This document shows, in pieces, positions 22,971 through 30,703 of a DNA stretch of 40,887 nt (its first letter is position 1; the number at the start of each line of letters is the position of its first letter). The notes under the pieces were generated by a model, which was not told the origin of the DNA, did not search any database, and worked only from the letters and a program-made list of their open reading frames with translations. The position numbers and the translations under genes were made by a program. Location: NCBI GenBank assembly GCA_902799665.1, contig CADCBK010000013.1, forward strand, positions 11,392 to 52,278, written 5' to 3'. This DNA comes from an uncultured Spirochaetaceae bacterium (GTDB lineage: Bacteria; Spirochaetota; Spirochaetia; Treponematales; Treponemataceae).

Positions 22971-23171
22971 GTCGCAGGCGAGTTGAGCCAACACTTTGTA
23001 GTCAAGGTATTGGATTCCGTACAGGCCTGTCGCGATTTTGTCAGCGATGGAACTGTTGTAGTAAAATTCCATTGCGTCTGAAAGGGAAATATTTTTTGTT
23101 TCGGCGATTTTCGCGATGATTCGTTCTTCGAGACGTTCTTGGTAGTTCTTTTCTAAAAGCTCGTCGTCCAT
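22947..23171 (-). CDS. Small protein, third gene of a DUF3791/DUF3990 operon
   Basis: 74 aa from ATG 23171, with GAGGAAG six bases upstream inside the end of the DUF3990 gene. The charged helical sequence (ERLEERIIAKIAETKNISLSDAMEFYYNSSIADKI, read in pieces) resembles the small partner proteins seen next to DUF3990 genes, with the 'LSxxEAMxxFYNS' pattern. It is probably an antitoxin or accessory subunit. The last six residues (AAFTKN) and the stop are supplied by the duplicated XRE 3' end in a different frame, so the native C-terminus was probably replaced when the repeat formed. Confidence 0.65.
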   Translation of the reverse strand: MDDELLEKNYQERLEERIIAKIAETKNISLSDAMEFYYNSSIADKIATGLYGIQYLDYKVLAQLACDQAAFTKN

Positions 23172-23172
23172 T

Positions 23173-23652
23173 TTAGACTTCCTCAAAAGAAACAAATGCC
23201 AAAAGTTGGTCTATGGCTTTTTGAGTTATGAAAGCTATTTGGTCGTAATTTGGGTAGGCCTTCATTTCTTTAATGGCCCGTTCTTTGTTCCAAATTCCTT
23301 GGTGATACATATCGACTACCCTAAAAACTTTGTCGTTGGCGACTTTTCCTAAAATTACGTCAAAGTCTTTGTAACAGTCTTTTCCGTCGCGGCAATCGCA
23401 CACAAAGTCAATCCATTCCGACAAGTCATCGTCGAATTGTTTTTTGTTTAGGCTGGTAAAATTGTCAGACATTTCATACTTGTTGACAATCGCTTTGTTT
23501 TTTTCAAAAATAGCGGCCTTTCGCCTTGCCCATTTTTCAGCCTGCTCTTTTACTGTTGTGACATAAAAACCTTTTCCAAAATCCAAGGGGCGCAGCGAAT
23601 GTTCTGTGTCCGGCTTTTTTATGATTTCTGTTGAACCGTGGAAAACAATCAT
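23173..23652 (-). CDS. DUF3990 protein, putative ADP-ribosyltransferase-like toxin
   Basis: 159 aa. It begins MIVFHGSTEIIKKP and continues DFGKGFYVTTVKEQAEKWA, the DUF3990 signature. The HGS and GFY segments resemble the His and Tyr positions of ADP-ribosyltransferase folds, and a C-terminal DQIAFITQKAI segment would supply the last active-site element. Activity is inferred from fold resemblance only. It overlaps the DUF3791 gene by four bases (ATGA) and is followed without gap by the 74-aa gene, so the three are one operon with toxin-antitoxin organisation. Confidence 0.8.
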   Translation of the reverse strand: MIVFHGSTEIIKKPDTEHSLRPLDFGKGFYVTTVKEQAEKWARRKAAIFEKNKAIVNKYEMSDNFTSLNKKQFDDDLSEWIDFVCDCRDGKDCYKDFDVILGKVANDKVFRVVDMYHQGIWNKERAIKEMKAYPNYDQIAFITQKAIDQLLAFVSFEEV

Positions 23653-23864
23653 ATTTTTATTCCCCGGGCGCTAAGGTAGTCTTCGATGTCGTGGATGATA
23701 AATTGCGTTCCCTGCGTGTGCAGGATGTCGTAGTGTGGGATTAAAAATTGGTTTATGCAATTTGATTCGCTCAATTTTTTGTATACGGCGGAAGGAAGCC
23801 GAGCCCATTTGTTTGAGCAAGCGTGGAGAATGTAGACTATGAATTCAAAAGAGTCTTTGTTCAT
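23649..23864 (-). CDS. DUF3791 protein, putative antitoxin
   Basis: 71 aa from ATG 23864. The longer ATG at 23888 lies in the -10 box, so it is excluded. DUF3791 features are FEFIVYILHACSNKWARLP and HYDILHTQGTQFIIHDIEDYL. These small proteins routinely precede DUF3990 genes and are regarded as the antitoxin partner. It is the first gene of the operon and was inserted downstream of the XRE gene. Confidence 0.75.
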   Translation of the reverse strand: MNKDSFEFIVYILHACSNKWARLPSAVYKKLSESNCINQFLIPHYDILHTQGTQFIIHDIEDYLSARGIKI

Positions 23865-23887
23865 GAAAATGCGTCTCTTGCATTGCA

Positions 23888-23916
23888 ATTATAGCGCAAG
23901 TTGAGATTTTTGTCTT
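23888..23916 (-). promoter_or_regulatory. Promoter of the DUF3791-DUF3990 operon
   Basis: Minus-strand TATAAT (23888-23893), 17-bp spacer, AAGACA (23911-23916, 4 of 6). The start site at about 23881 leaves a 17-nt leader before ATG 23864. Confidence 0.55.
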
Positions 23917-23964
23917 GTGTTTTACGCAAGCTCTTTTTTGCGGCGGGCTGACAGGAGGCCTTGC

Positions 23965-24035
23965 TTACAGTTTTCCGACAGAACTGTCAAAATATTCAAC
24001 CATGCTTTTGTTCAGTTTTTCGTAAAGGCCGTTTG
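23965..24035 (-). repeat. XRE gene 3' end, right copy of the direct repeat
   Basis: Coding end of the intact XRE gene, 69/71 identical to 22900-22970. It is the right boundary of the DUF3791/DUF3990 segment. Confidence 0.88.
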
Positions 24036-24297
24036 AAATTTCTTTTATAAAATTCTCTTTGTCAAATGAAAGCGCGTTTTTGGGGCAGCCTTGGCTTTCA
24101 AAAAGCTGCGAAGGCGCGATTTTGAGGGCGTTGGCTATTGCGTCGATGGTCTCTGGTTTTGGAAAAATGTCTCGGCTTTCTATTTCCGAAATGTAGCCGC
24201 TTCCGTAGCCGATTTTTTCTGAAAGCTGCTCTTGCGTCAAATTGGCATTGTTGCGCCAGTATTTTAAGTTTTCCTTGAATGTTTCTCTAACGCCCAT
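23965..24297 (-). CDS. XRE-family helix-turn-helix regulator
   Basis: 110 aa. Cro/C1 domain (about 8-66) with NLTQEQLSEKIGYGSGYISE as the recognition region, then a tail rich in Lys and Ser (ISNGLYEKLNKSMVEYF). It is divergent from the glycine-repeat lipoprotein gene. The intergenic DNA has three similar operator-like sites overlapping both promoters. Its last 71 bp are duplicated at 22900-22970, and the DUF3791/DUF3990 operon lies between the copies. Confidence 0.88.
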   Translation of the reverse strand: MGVRETFKENLKYWRNNANLTQEQLSEKIGYGSGYISEIESRDIFPKPETIDAIANALKIAPSQLFESQGCPKNALSFDKENFIKEISNGLYEKLNKSMVEYFDSSVGKL

Positions 24298-24330
24298 TCC
24301 TTCATAATAAGCGCAAATTCGGAATTGTGT

Positions 24331-24408
24331 TATAGTTTAATAGGCGTATTTAAATTAAATTTGACAAAATACGCTTGTTAGACTATAATTTTATAGTTTT
24401 ACAGGCGG
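24331..24408. promoter_or_regulatory. Lipoprotein promoter with three operator-like sites
   Basis: Promoter TTGACA (24361-24366), 17 bp, TATAAT (24384-24389). Site 1 TATAGTTTAATAGGCGTAT (24331-24349), site 2 on the opposite strand at 24367-24387 (18 of 21 matches to site 1 over its full length), and site 3 TATAGTTTTACAGGCGG (24392-24408; 14 of 17 matches). Site 2 fills the promoter spacer. A minus-strand TATAAC within site 1 may be the XRE gene's -10 box. Confidence 0.65.
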
Positions 24409-24467
24409 AATTTTGCTGAATTTTTGCCAAAAATGTTCTTTTGGCTATAAAAAAGGAGATAGAAGGT

Positions 24468-25775
24468 ATGAAAAAAATGTGTTTTTGTCCAGTCGCGCTT
24501 GCCGCGGCCTTGCTTGTCGCGCTGTTCCTTGCGTCTTGTTCCAACGCGCCTGGCGTTCCTCCGAATGTCGATCCTATGCCGGGCATCGGAACGCCAACCA
24601 TACCAACGCCCGTTACCCCTGGCAGCGAAATTTTGCAAAGCGCCCACGCCAAGGTTGAGAAAGTCGCGGGCGGACTAAAGTTTACGGTTAAGCAGCCGTC
24701 AGCGGCCGGCTTCAAGTATGAATATGCGAGGGACGGAAACGGAAACATCGTGTATGATTACAATGCAGTTGTGCAAGGTGAAGGCAACTGTCTTCAAAAA
24801 GTTGAAAATGTAGGAGATGGAAACGGCAGCTATAATAAGTCAGTCAAATATTTTCCTGTTCAATCCGGCAAGGGAAACTTTGAGGCAAACTATGAAGCTG
24901 TAGGCGCGGGCATGGGCACGCACAAAAAAAATGAAAATGGCGAATACGTATGGGAAGCGGGCGGCGGATATCAAATTGGATATGAGTATGTAGGAGAAGG
25001 AAATGGATCGTATGTACAAGATGTAGTGTATTACGAAGTGGGAGCTGGGAACGGCTCGTATAATTTTTTGGGTTATGAATATGTTGGCCAAGGCAAGGGC
25101 AATTTTTTTAAGAACGCCCGCCTGCTGACTCCATCCGGTTGGAGCAATGTGCTTATTTCAACTTCTGGAGGCCTTTCAAATGGATGCGTGCAAGTAAGTT
25201 TAGATTTGACGGAACACAAGGATGAATTGACTCTCTTTTGGCCGCTTTGCGAGCCTGGAAAGCTTTGCGAGTACGAAATTCAGATACTGCCTTTTAATGA
25301 TAATTTGAGAGGTTCCACCATATATGAAAAGCTTGTCGTGGCGGCTAAAGAGGGAATTGGCGAAATTGAAAAAGCGCCAAAGCACAGCGAAGTCATACTG
25401 TCTTATGACGGACAAAAGCCAACAGTAAAAGCGGAAGGCCTTGAGTCGCCTGCAGGGAAAATACAAAATCTTAAAACCAAATGTCATTTTTTTGCGACGA
25501 ATCAAAGCCAGTTGAAAGACGGCAGTGTTGATTGGAGAACTGATTACGCAGTTTCGTGGATTTGTGGATACAGCGTTCCTGGTGTAGTAGATGAATTTGT
25601 TTGGGATGACGCTAAGTATTGGGATTCCAGAACGTTCAATGAAATTTTTGATGCGACGGGCAAGGACACTCTTTATACAACTTGGAATATACAGTTTGAC
25701 CTTCCTGAACTAAGCGGACTTGATGTATGGGTTTTTGTGCTTGATGGAAAAAAGAATCTGCTTAAAATTCGCTAA
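24468..25775 (+). CDS. Lipoprotein with VGxGxGSY glycine repeats
   Basis: 435 aa from ATG 24468 (AAGGAG 11 bases and GAAGG 2 bases upstream). The lipoprotein signal has its lipobox LASC at residues 21-24. Residues about 85-225 hold six or seven copies of a unit of roughly 17-25 aa with core YxxVGxGxGSYxxx (for example YEYVGEGNGSYVQDV and YEYVGQGKGNFFKN), likely a beta-rich surface array. The C-terminal 200 aa have no recognised domain. A fibre, carbohydrate-binding or adhesin role is possible but not shown. Control by the divergent XRE regulator is likely. Confidence 0.75.
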   Translation: MKKMCFCPVALAAALLVALFLASCSNAPGVPPNVDPMPGIGTPTIPTPVTPGSEILQSAHAKVEKVAGGLKFTVKQPSAAGFKYEYARDGNGNIVYDYNAVVQGEGNCLQKVENVGDGNGSYNKSVKYFPVQSGKGNFEANYEAVGAGMGTHKKNENGEYVWEAGGGYQIGYEYVGEGNGSYVQDVVYYEVGAGNGSYNFLGYEYVGQGKGNFFKNARLLTPSGWSNVLISTSGGLSNGCVQVSLDLTEHKDELTLFWPLCEPGKLCEYEIQILPFNDNLRGSTIYEKLVVAAKEGIGEIEKAPKHSEVILSYDGQKPTVKAEGLESPAGKIQNLKTKCHFFATNQSQLKDGSVDWRTDYAVSWICGYSVPGVVDEFVWDDAKYWDSRTFNEIFDATGKDTLYTTWNIQFDLPELSGLDVWVFVLDGKKNLLKIR

Positions 25776-25800
25776 AAGCCGCAAAAATTAGGCTGACATT

Positions 25801-25844
25801 CGCCGGATTGGTCCTGTTTGCGGGGCGGTCCGGCGATTTTTTTT
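25801..25844 (+). terminator. Terminator of the glycine-repeat lipoprotein
   Basis: CGCCGGA / TCCGGCG outer stem with additional internal GC pairing, then a T8 run. Confidence 0.75.
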
Positions 25845-25854
25845 GCCGCCAAAG

Positions 25855-25877
25855 ATTATCGGGGCAAGCCCGATAAT
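25855..25877. repeat. Small hairpin repeat
   Basis: ATTATCGGG-GCAAG-CCCGATAAT, a sister of 13580-13602 with two compensating base changes in the stem. The stem is conserved while bases change, which fits a repeat selected for structure. Confidence 0.6.
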
Positions 25878-25975
25878 GGCATGTTTGATCCATATTTTAA
25901 AGATTCCCCTAAATTCTGCCGAAAATCTAATGATAGGGAAAACTGTGCCCAAATGGTTTTCTTGGCGGCAATATA

Positions 25976-26004
25976 TAGAATAAAGCCGCAAAATTCGCTA
26001 TAAT
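25976..26004 (+). promoter_or_regulatory. Promoter of the cyclase-FecR cluster
   Basis: TATAAT (25999-26004) with a weak -35 TAGAAT 17 bp upstream. AGGGG follows about 8 bases before the TTG start. Confidence 0.45.
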
Positions 26005-26031
26005 ATTATAGTTTAAAATTAGGGGCAGATT

Positions 26032-27957
26032 TTGGCAGAGGAAAATGAGAAAAAGTCTGAAAAGGCCGAAAAGAATTTAACCGTAAAGTTTCCAATCGGC
26101 ATAAAGCTTGTGTTGATTGTTTCATTCTTGATTATTGTTTCTCTTGGCTCGATTACGTACTTGGTCAACTTCTTTGTCAGCGACGACGTTCGCATCACGG
26201 CGGAGAACACAAACTTTGACGCCAACACAAGGTCGGCCAACGTGGTCAAAAACACAATCGCGCAAATCAGGTCCAACGCGCTTTTGCTGCTTGACGTAAT
26301 CGCAAACTCTAACGGCTCGGACTACATCGCCCGCTCTTCGTCGTCGCTTTACTTTGACCGCAATCCCGACACGGCGGCCATCGTTCTTTTGTCGAAGGAA
26401 AATTTCAAGCGCGGCGACTACGACTTGCGCTTGGTCAACAACAAATTCTTCGCGCAAAACGAATTGGACGAGGACCAAATCGAAGTCTTTGTTTCCACCG
26501 AGCGCGAGGCGATTGAAAATTCTTTTGGAAAGGAAGTGACGGTATTGAACGCGACTCCTTTCTTTAACTATGGAACGATGGCCCTGCTTTTGCCATGGAA
26601 CGGTTTGGGCCGCGACGACGCGGTTGTAATCATTTGCTCCACCGACTCGTTGACTTCGTCTTTTAGCGGTGGCTCGGCCAGCACTTCGTTTGTAATCAAC
26701 AACCGCGGCGACGTTTTGATTCACCCTGACTTTGAGACGATGCGCCTTAACGCCAACTTTTCGGACTCGCCGCTGATTGTTCAAATGCGAAAGAACAACG
26801 ACGAAAACCGCCAGATTCTTTACAGGGACGGCGACGGAAAGGAATATTTTGGAGCCTACCAAAAATTGGAATTGGGCGACTTGGGCGTTTTGACAACCGT
26901 TCAGTCTGAATTGATTTTTGAGAACGTCCGCGCGACGACAAAGCGAAACATTTACCTTACGCTGGCGGTATTGTTCGTGTCGATTATGTTCGTTTGGTTC
27001 TGGTCTTTGACGTTGAGCCGCCCGTTAAAGAGGCTGACCGGCGCCAGCGTTCAAATCGAAGCGGGCGACTACGACGTGCGCCTTAAGCCGCGCGGCCACG
27101 ACGAGATTGGCGTTCTTACCCAGTCCTTTGGACGAATGAGCGCGGGCCTTGCCGAGCGCGAAAGGTTAAAGGACACTTTTGGCCGCTTTATCAACAAGGA
27201 CATCGCCGAAAAAGCGGCGCGCGGCGAATTGGCGCTTGGCGGCGAAACAAAGACTTGCACGGTTTTCTTTAGCGACATCCGTTCCTTTACGGCGATTAGC
27301 GAAAAGCTTGAGCCGTTTGAAGTCGTGGAATTCTTGAACCAATACATGACGCGCATGGTCGCCTGCGTCAACGACACAAAGGGCGTCGTTGACAAATTTA
27401 TCGGCGACGCGGTAATGGCCGTTTGGGGCGCGCCCGTCACTAGCGGAGACCCCGCGCTTGACGCCCTGCGCTGCGTCCGCGCCGCGCTTATGATGCGCGC
27501 TTCCTTGCGTGAGTTCAACAAGGGACGCGGCGGAGACAAAAAGCCAATCATCAGAATCGGTTGCGGCATCAACACGGGGCCGGTCATCGCGGGCCAGATT
27601 GGTTCCAACGAAAGAATGGAATACACGGTAATCGGCGACACGGTAAACTTCGCGTCGCGCACGGAGTCGCTCAACAAGCCGCTCCACACAGACATTCTGT
27701 TGACTGAAAACACTTACGAATTGATAAAGGACTATGTGCTTGTGGAGCAGATGCCTTCCGTAACCGTAAAGGGAAAGGCAAAGCCGGTTCACATGTACGC
27801 TGTGATAAACATGCCCTACGCGGAAGACATTCCGGGCGCGGGAAAAGACGGGCCAAAGACAATGGCCGAGGTTCGGGATTTGTTGGGAATCGACGCTCCA
27901 GATTTGGCGACGGTAAACTTGGATGAAGAAGAAAAGAAGTACAAGATCCAAAAGTAG
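26032..27957 (+). CDS. Membrane class III adenylate/guanylate cyclase with extracytoplasmic sensor and HAMP
   Basis: 641 aa starting TTG. One membrane helix (about 23-45), a periplasmic Cache-like sensor (about 50-300), a second helix (about 303-325), HAMP (about 328-380) and a C-terminal class III cyclase domain (about 400-590). Metal ligands sit in FSDIRSF and DKFIGDAVMAVWG, and the transition-state pair in GDTVNFASRTES. It should make cAMP (possibly cGMP) in response to an outside signal. It overlaps the downstream FecR-domain gene by 35 bp. I recall a similar cyclase-FecR order in T. pallidum (TP0485-TP0483 region), which should be verified. Confidence 0.92.
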   Translation: MAEENEKKSEKAEKNLTVKFPIGIKLVLIVSFLIIVSLGSITYLVNFFVSDDVRITAENTNFDANTRSANVVKNTIAQIRSNALLLLDVIANSNGSDYIARSSSSLYFDRNPDTAAIVLLSKENFKRGDYDLRLVNNKFFAQNELDEDQIEVFVSTEREAIENSFGKEVTVLNATPFFNYGTMALLLPWNGLGRDDAVVIICSTDSLTSSFSGGSASTSFVINNRGDVLIHPDFETMRLNANFSDSPLIVQMRKNNDENRQILYRDGDGKEYFGAYQKLELGDLGVLTTVQSELIFENVRATTKRNIYLTLAVLFVSIMFVWFWSLTLSRPLKRLTGASVQIEAGDYDVRLKPRGHDEIGVLTQSFGRMSAGLAERERLKDTFGRFINKDIAEKAARGELALGGETKTCTVFFSDIRSFTAISEKLEPFEVVEFLNQYMTRMVACVNDTKGVVDKFIGDAVMAVWGAPVTSGDPALDALRCVRAALMMRASLREFNKGRGGDKKPIIRIGCGINTGPVIAGQIGSNERMEYTVIGDTVNFASRTESLNKPLHTDILLTENTYELIKDYVLVEQMPSVTVKGKAKPVHMYAVINMPYAEDIPGAGKDGPKTMAEVRDLLGIDAPDLATVNLDEEEKKYKIQK

Positions 27958-30703
27958 CGTTCTTGGATTTTTTCTGACATTGATATTTCTTCTCTCGTGC
28001 GCGGCGGGCGCGGTTTGGAGCATAGATAAATTTTTTGAAAGCTTGAACGCTTCAATGACAAAGCTCAACGAAAAGCCCATCGCGACAATCACGTTTAAAT
28101 ACAAAACGGCGCAAAGAAAATTTGAGGAGCGAATGATTTGGGACCGCTTGCGCCAACACTCCCCGATTTACAACGGAGACACAATCCGCACCGCGGAAGC
28201 TTCTGAAGCGACGATTTATTTTGAAGACGGAAACATCATGGACTTGGGCGAGAACACGATGGCCCAGGTCTTCTTCCATGACGGCCAAGTTGAGACAAGC
28301 GTTTCGGGCGGAAGCTTTTCGATCAACTCCAGCGGCTCAAAAAACGGAGTCATTGTCAGCGCGGGAACTTCAAGCGTGATAGTGAACTCAGGCTCCTCAA
28401 TAAGCGCCTCGCTTACCAAAGAGGGCGGAACGAAAGTCAACGTTTCGCAAGGCGAAGTTTTCTTTACCGACGAGTCTGGACTTGCGCGCGCGATTGAGGA
28501 GGGCGACGGCATCGCGCTGGACGCGGAAGGCGACGAGCAGATTGTTCCTTTGATAACCGTTTCGTCTCCAAGCGCCAACGCAAAGATAATGGATTTTGGC
28601 GGAAGCGGAGTTCCTGTCGCCTTCGCGTGGTCCGTCCAAAATTTGGAGAAGGGCGACCATCTTGTTTTGCAAACATCGCGCGACAAAAAGTTTGAGAATG
28701 TGGAACGGACGGTTGACCTTTCGGGCCTAACCGAAATTTCTCTTGACTTTGAGGAAGGCCCTTCTTATTGGAGAATCTATCCGGAAAAAGCCGGCCCCAA
28801 ATTTTCGGCGCAAAGCAAGGTCAAGGTTTACGCCGCGCTTCCGCCGCAGCTTATCGCGCCGGAAAGCCGCGCCGACTTTGCCTACAAGTCAAAGCTTCCC
28901 GACGTGCGCTTTTCGTGGACAACCAACGATGTCGTCACGGCTTTTGACTTGGAGATTGCCGACAATCCGCAAATGCAAAATCCCGTGGTGGCGCAAAGAA
29001 CCACGACCCCTTCAAGCATTGTTTCAACTCTTGGAAGCGGCACTTGGTATTGGCGCGTGACTCCATTTTACGCCTTGAACAAAATAGGCCTTGGCGAGCC
29101 AAGCGAAGCGCGCGCCTTTACGATTCACCAGCGCAGCAAAATTCTTCCGCCGGAATTGATTTTGCCCGCGACCGGCGACGCAGTGAACACCGCCGAAAAG
29201 GACATGATAAACTTTTCTTGGAAGAACAATCCCGAAGCCGTCGGATATGAAATAAAAATTTCGGACGAGCCCAAGTGCGAGGCGCCGAAAATCGTTCAAA
29301 GGACAAAGGCGAATTTCTTTACGGTTCAACCGTCGCAAAGCGGAATGCAAAAGGGAACTTGGTATTGGTGCGTAAGCCAAACCGATTCCGACGGCGACAT
29401 TTCCGACCAGTCGGAAATACGAAAATTCACCACGGACCAGATTTTGTTTGAGCAGCGCGCGCTGTATCCGCCAAACGATTTTGCCGTCACAGACAGCAAC
29501 TTGGCGGAGCTGCGGTTCACTTGGAAGACGAACATTCCGGGCGACAACCGCTTCCAAATCGCGCGCGACAAAAAATTTTCTAACCTAGTTGTGAACCAGA
29601 CGGCCAACGAAAAATTCTTCCAAGGCGCGCAGCTTTCGGGCGGCGACTATTATTGGAGAATAAGCTCCGCGGATTCGCCCGACAAATTCTCAACCGAGCC
29701 GCGCGCGTTTAAGGTCGTTAGCCAGCTTGTCGCGCCGTCTTTGCTGTCGCCGGCCGATCAAGACACGCTTACGATTTACGGCGAGTCTTCCACGCGCTTT
29801 AGCTGGAAGCCTGTCGCCGGCGCGGACTTGTATCAATTCAGCTTGTACGACACAAAGAACAGGGACACCTTTATCGTGTCTGAGCATGTAAAGGCTCCTT
29901 CCATGACGTTGAACCTGGCCAGCTACGCAAACGGAAGCTACGGCTGGTCGGTGCAGGCGCTGGCCGAAGAAACGCCTTACTCGTCGCGCCGCTTTAGCCC
30001 GATGGCCGACGGCGAATTTAGAATCGTCCAGTTGCGCCGCGCGGTTTTGGAATACCCGGCGGACGGCGCGGTTGTTGACGGCATAAAGGCGCTTACTAAT
30101 CCCGACAGCGTCCGCTGGTCGTGCGAGCAGGAGTTAAAGCAAAGCGTTTTCACTCTTAGCAAGAATCCCAACGGATACTCAAATCCGATTCTTTCTGTGA
30201 CAAACCCGGAAAAGAGCGTTAAGCTTCCGCGCCTGGAGCCCGGCGTTTACTATTGGACGATTCGCGCGACAAATTCTTTTGGGTCAAATTCAAGCGCCGC
30301 AAAGCCGCGGTCGTTTACGGTTGGACGAATCCTTAACTTGGCCGCGCCAAGAATCACAAGCCCGGCCGCGGGCAAGGTTTACGGCCCCGCGCAAATCCGC
30401 GTTTCAAGGAAAATCGATTTTGCCTGGAGCGCTGTTCCGTTGGCCACAAACTATACGATTACAATCCGCAACGACCGCGGCGAAGTTTTGGTCAGCAAAA
30501 CGCTTAAGGAAAACCGCTATACGATTCCGGACATGGCGGAGCTTAAGCGCGGCCGCTTTGCCTACACGGTCCAGGCCAGCCAGCTTTTGCCGGACGGAAC
30601 GCTTGTCCGCCGCGGCGACATAAGCTCAAGCGCGTTTACGATTGACTTGCCGGTTGCGGGCGACATCATCATCGACGATACGGGAGTGCTTTATGGCAAG
30701 TAA
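27923..30703 (+). CDS. FecR-domain protein with fibronectin-like repeats
   Basis: 926 aa. A basic N-terminus and one membrane helix (about 13-33) anchor the protein. A FecR-type domain (about 60-200: IYNGDTIRTAEASEATIYF, DLGENTMAQ, GTSSVIVNSG, KVNVSQGEV) is followed by about seven beta-sandwich segments spaced about 95-105 aa, each with the pattern F.W....A..Y.L.I....F ... GTYYWRV (for example GTWYWRVTPF and GVYYWTIRATN). The protein would sit in the periplasm or on the surface. The start overlaps the cyclase gene by 35 bp and lacks a good ribosome site, suggesting coupling. The next gene starts before this one ends. Confidence 0.87.
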   Translation: MKKKRSTRSKSSVLGFFLTLIFLLSCAAGAVWSIDKFFESLNASMTKLNEKPIATITFKYKTAQRKFEERMIWDRLRQHSPIYNGDTIRTAEASEATIYFEDGNIMDLGENTMAQVFFHDGQVETSVSGGSFSINSSGSKNGVIVSAGTSSVIVNSGSSISASLTKEGGTKVNVSQGEVFFTDESGLARAIEEGDGIALDAEGDEQIVPLITVSSPSANAKIMDFGGSGVPVAFAWSVQNLEKGDHLVLQTSRDKKFENVERTVDLSGLTEISLDFEEGPSYWRIYPEKAGPKFSAQSKVKVYAALPPQLIAPESRADFAYKSKLPDVRFSWTTNDVVTAFDLEIADNPQMQNPVVAQRTTTPSSIVSTLGSGTWYWRVTPFYALNKIGLGEPSEARAFTIHQRSKILPPELILPATGDAVNTAEKDMINFSWKNNPEAVGYEIKISDEPKCEAPKIVQRTKANFFTVQPSQSGMQKGTWYWCVSQTDSDGDISDQSEIRKFTTDQILFEQRALYPPNDFAVTDSNLAELRFTWKTNIPGDNRFQIARDKKFSNLVVNQTANEKFFQGAQLSGGDYYWRISSADSPDKFSTEPRAFKVVSQLVAPSLLSPADQDTLTIYGESSTRFSWKPVAGADLYQFSLYDTKNRDTFIVSEHVKAPSMTLNLASYANGSYGWSVQALAEETPYSSRRFSPMADGEFRIVQLRRAVLEYPADGAVVDGIKALTNPDSVRWSCEQELKQSVFTLSKNPNGYSNPILSVTNPEKSVKLPRLEPGVYYWTIRATNSFGSNSSAAKPRSFTVGRILNLAAPRITSPAAGKVYGPAQIRVSRKIDFAWSAVPLATNYTITIRNDRGEVLVSKTLKENRYTIPDMAELKRGRFAYTVQASQLLPDGTLVRRGDISSSAFTIDLPVAGDIIIDDTGVLYGK

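Noticed and set aside
26122..28104. Long minus-strand frames opposite the cyclase and FecR genes
   Set aside because: They are antisense shadows caused by GC-biased third positions; composition is Arg/Val-rich and no start signals are present.
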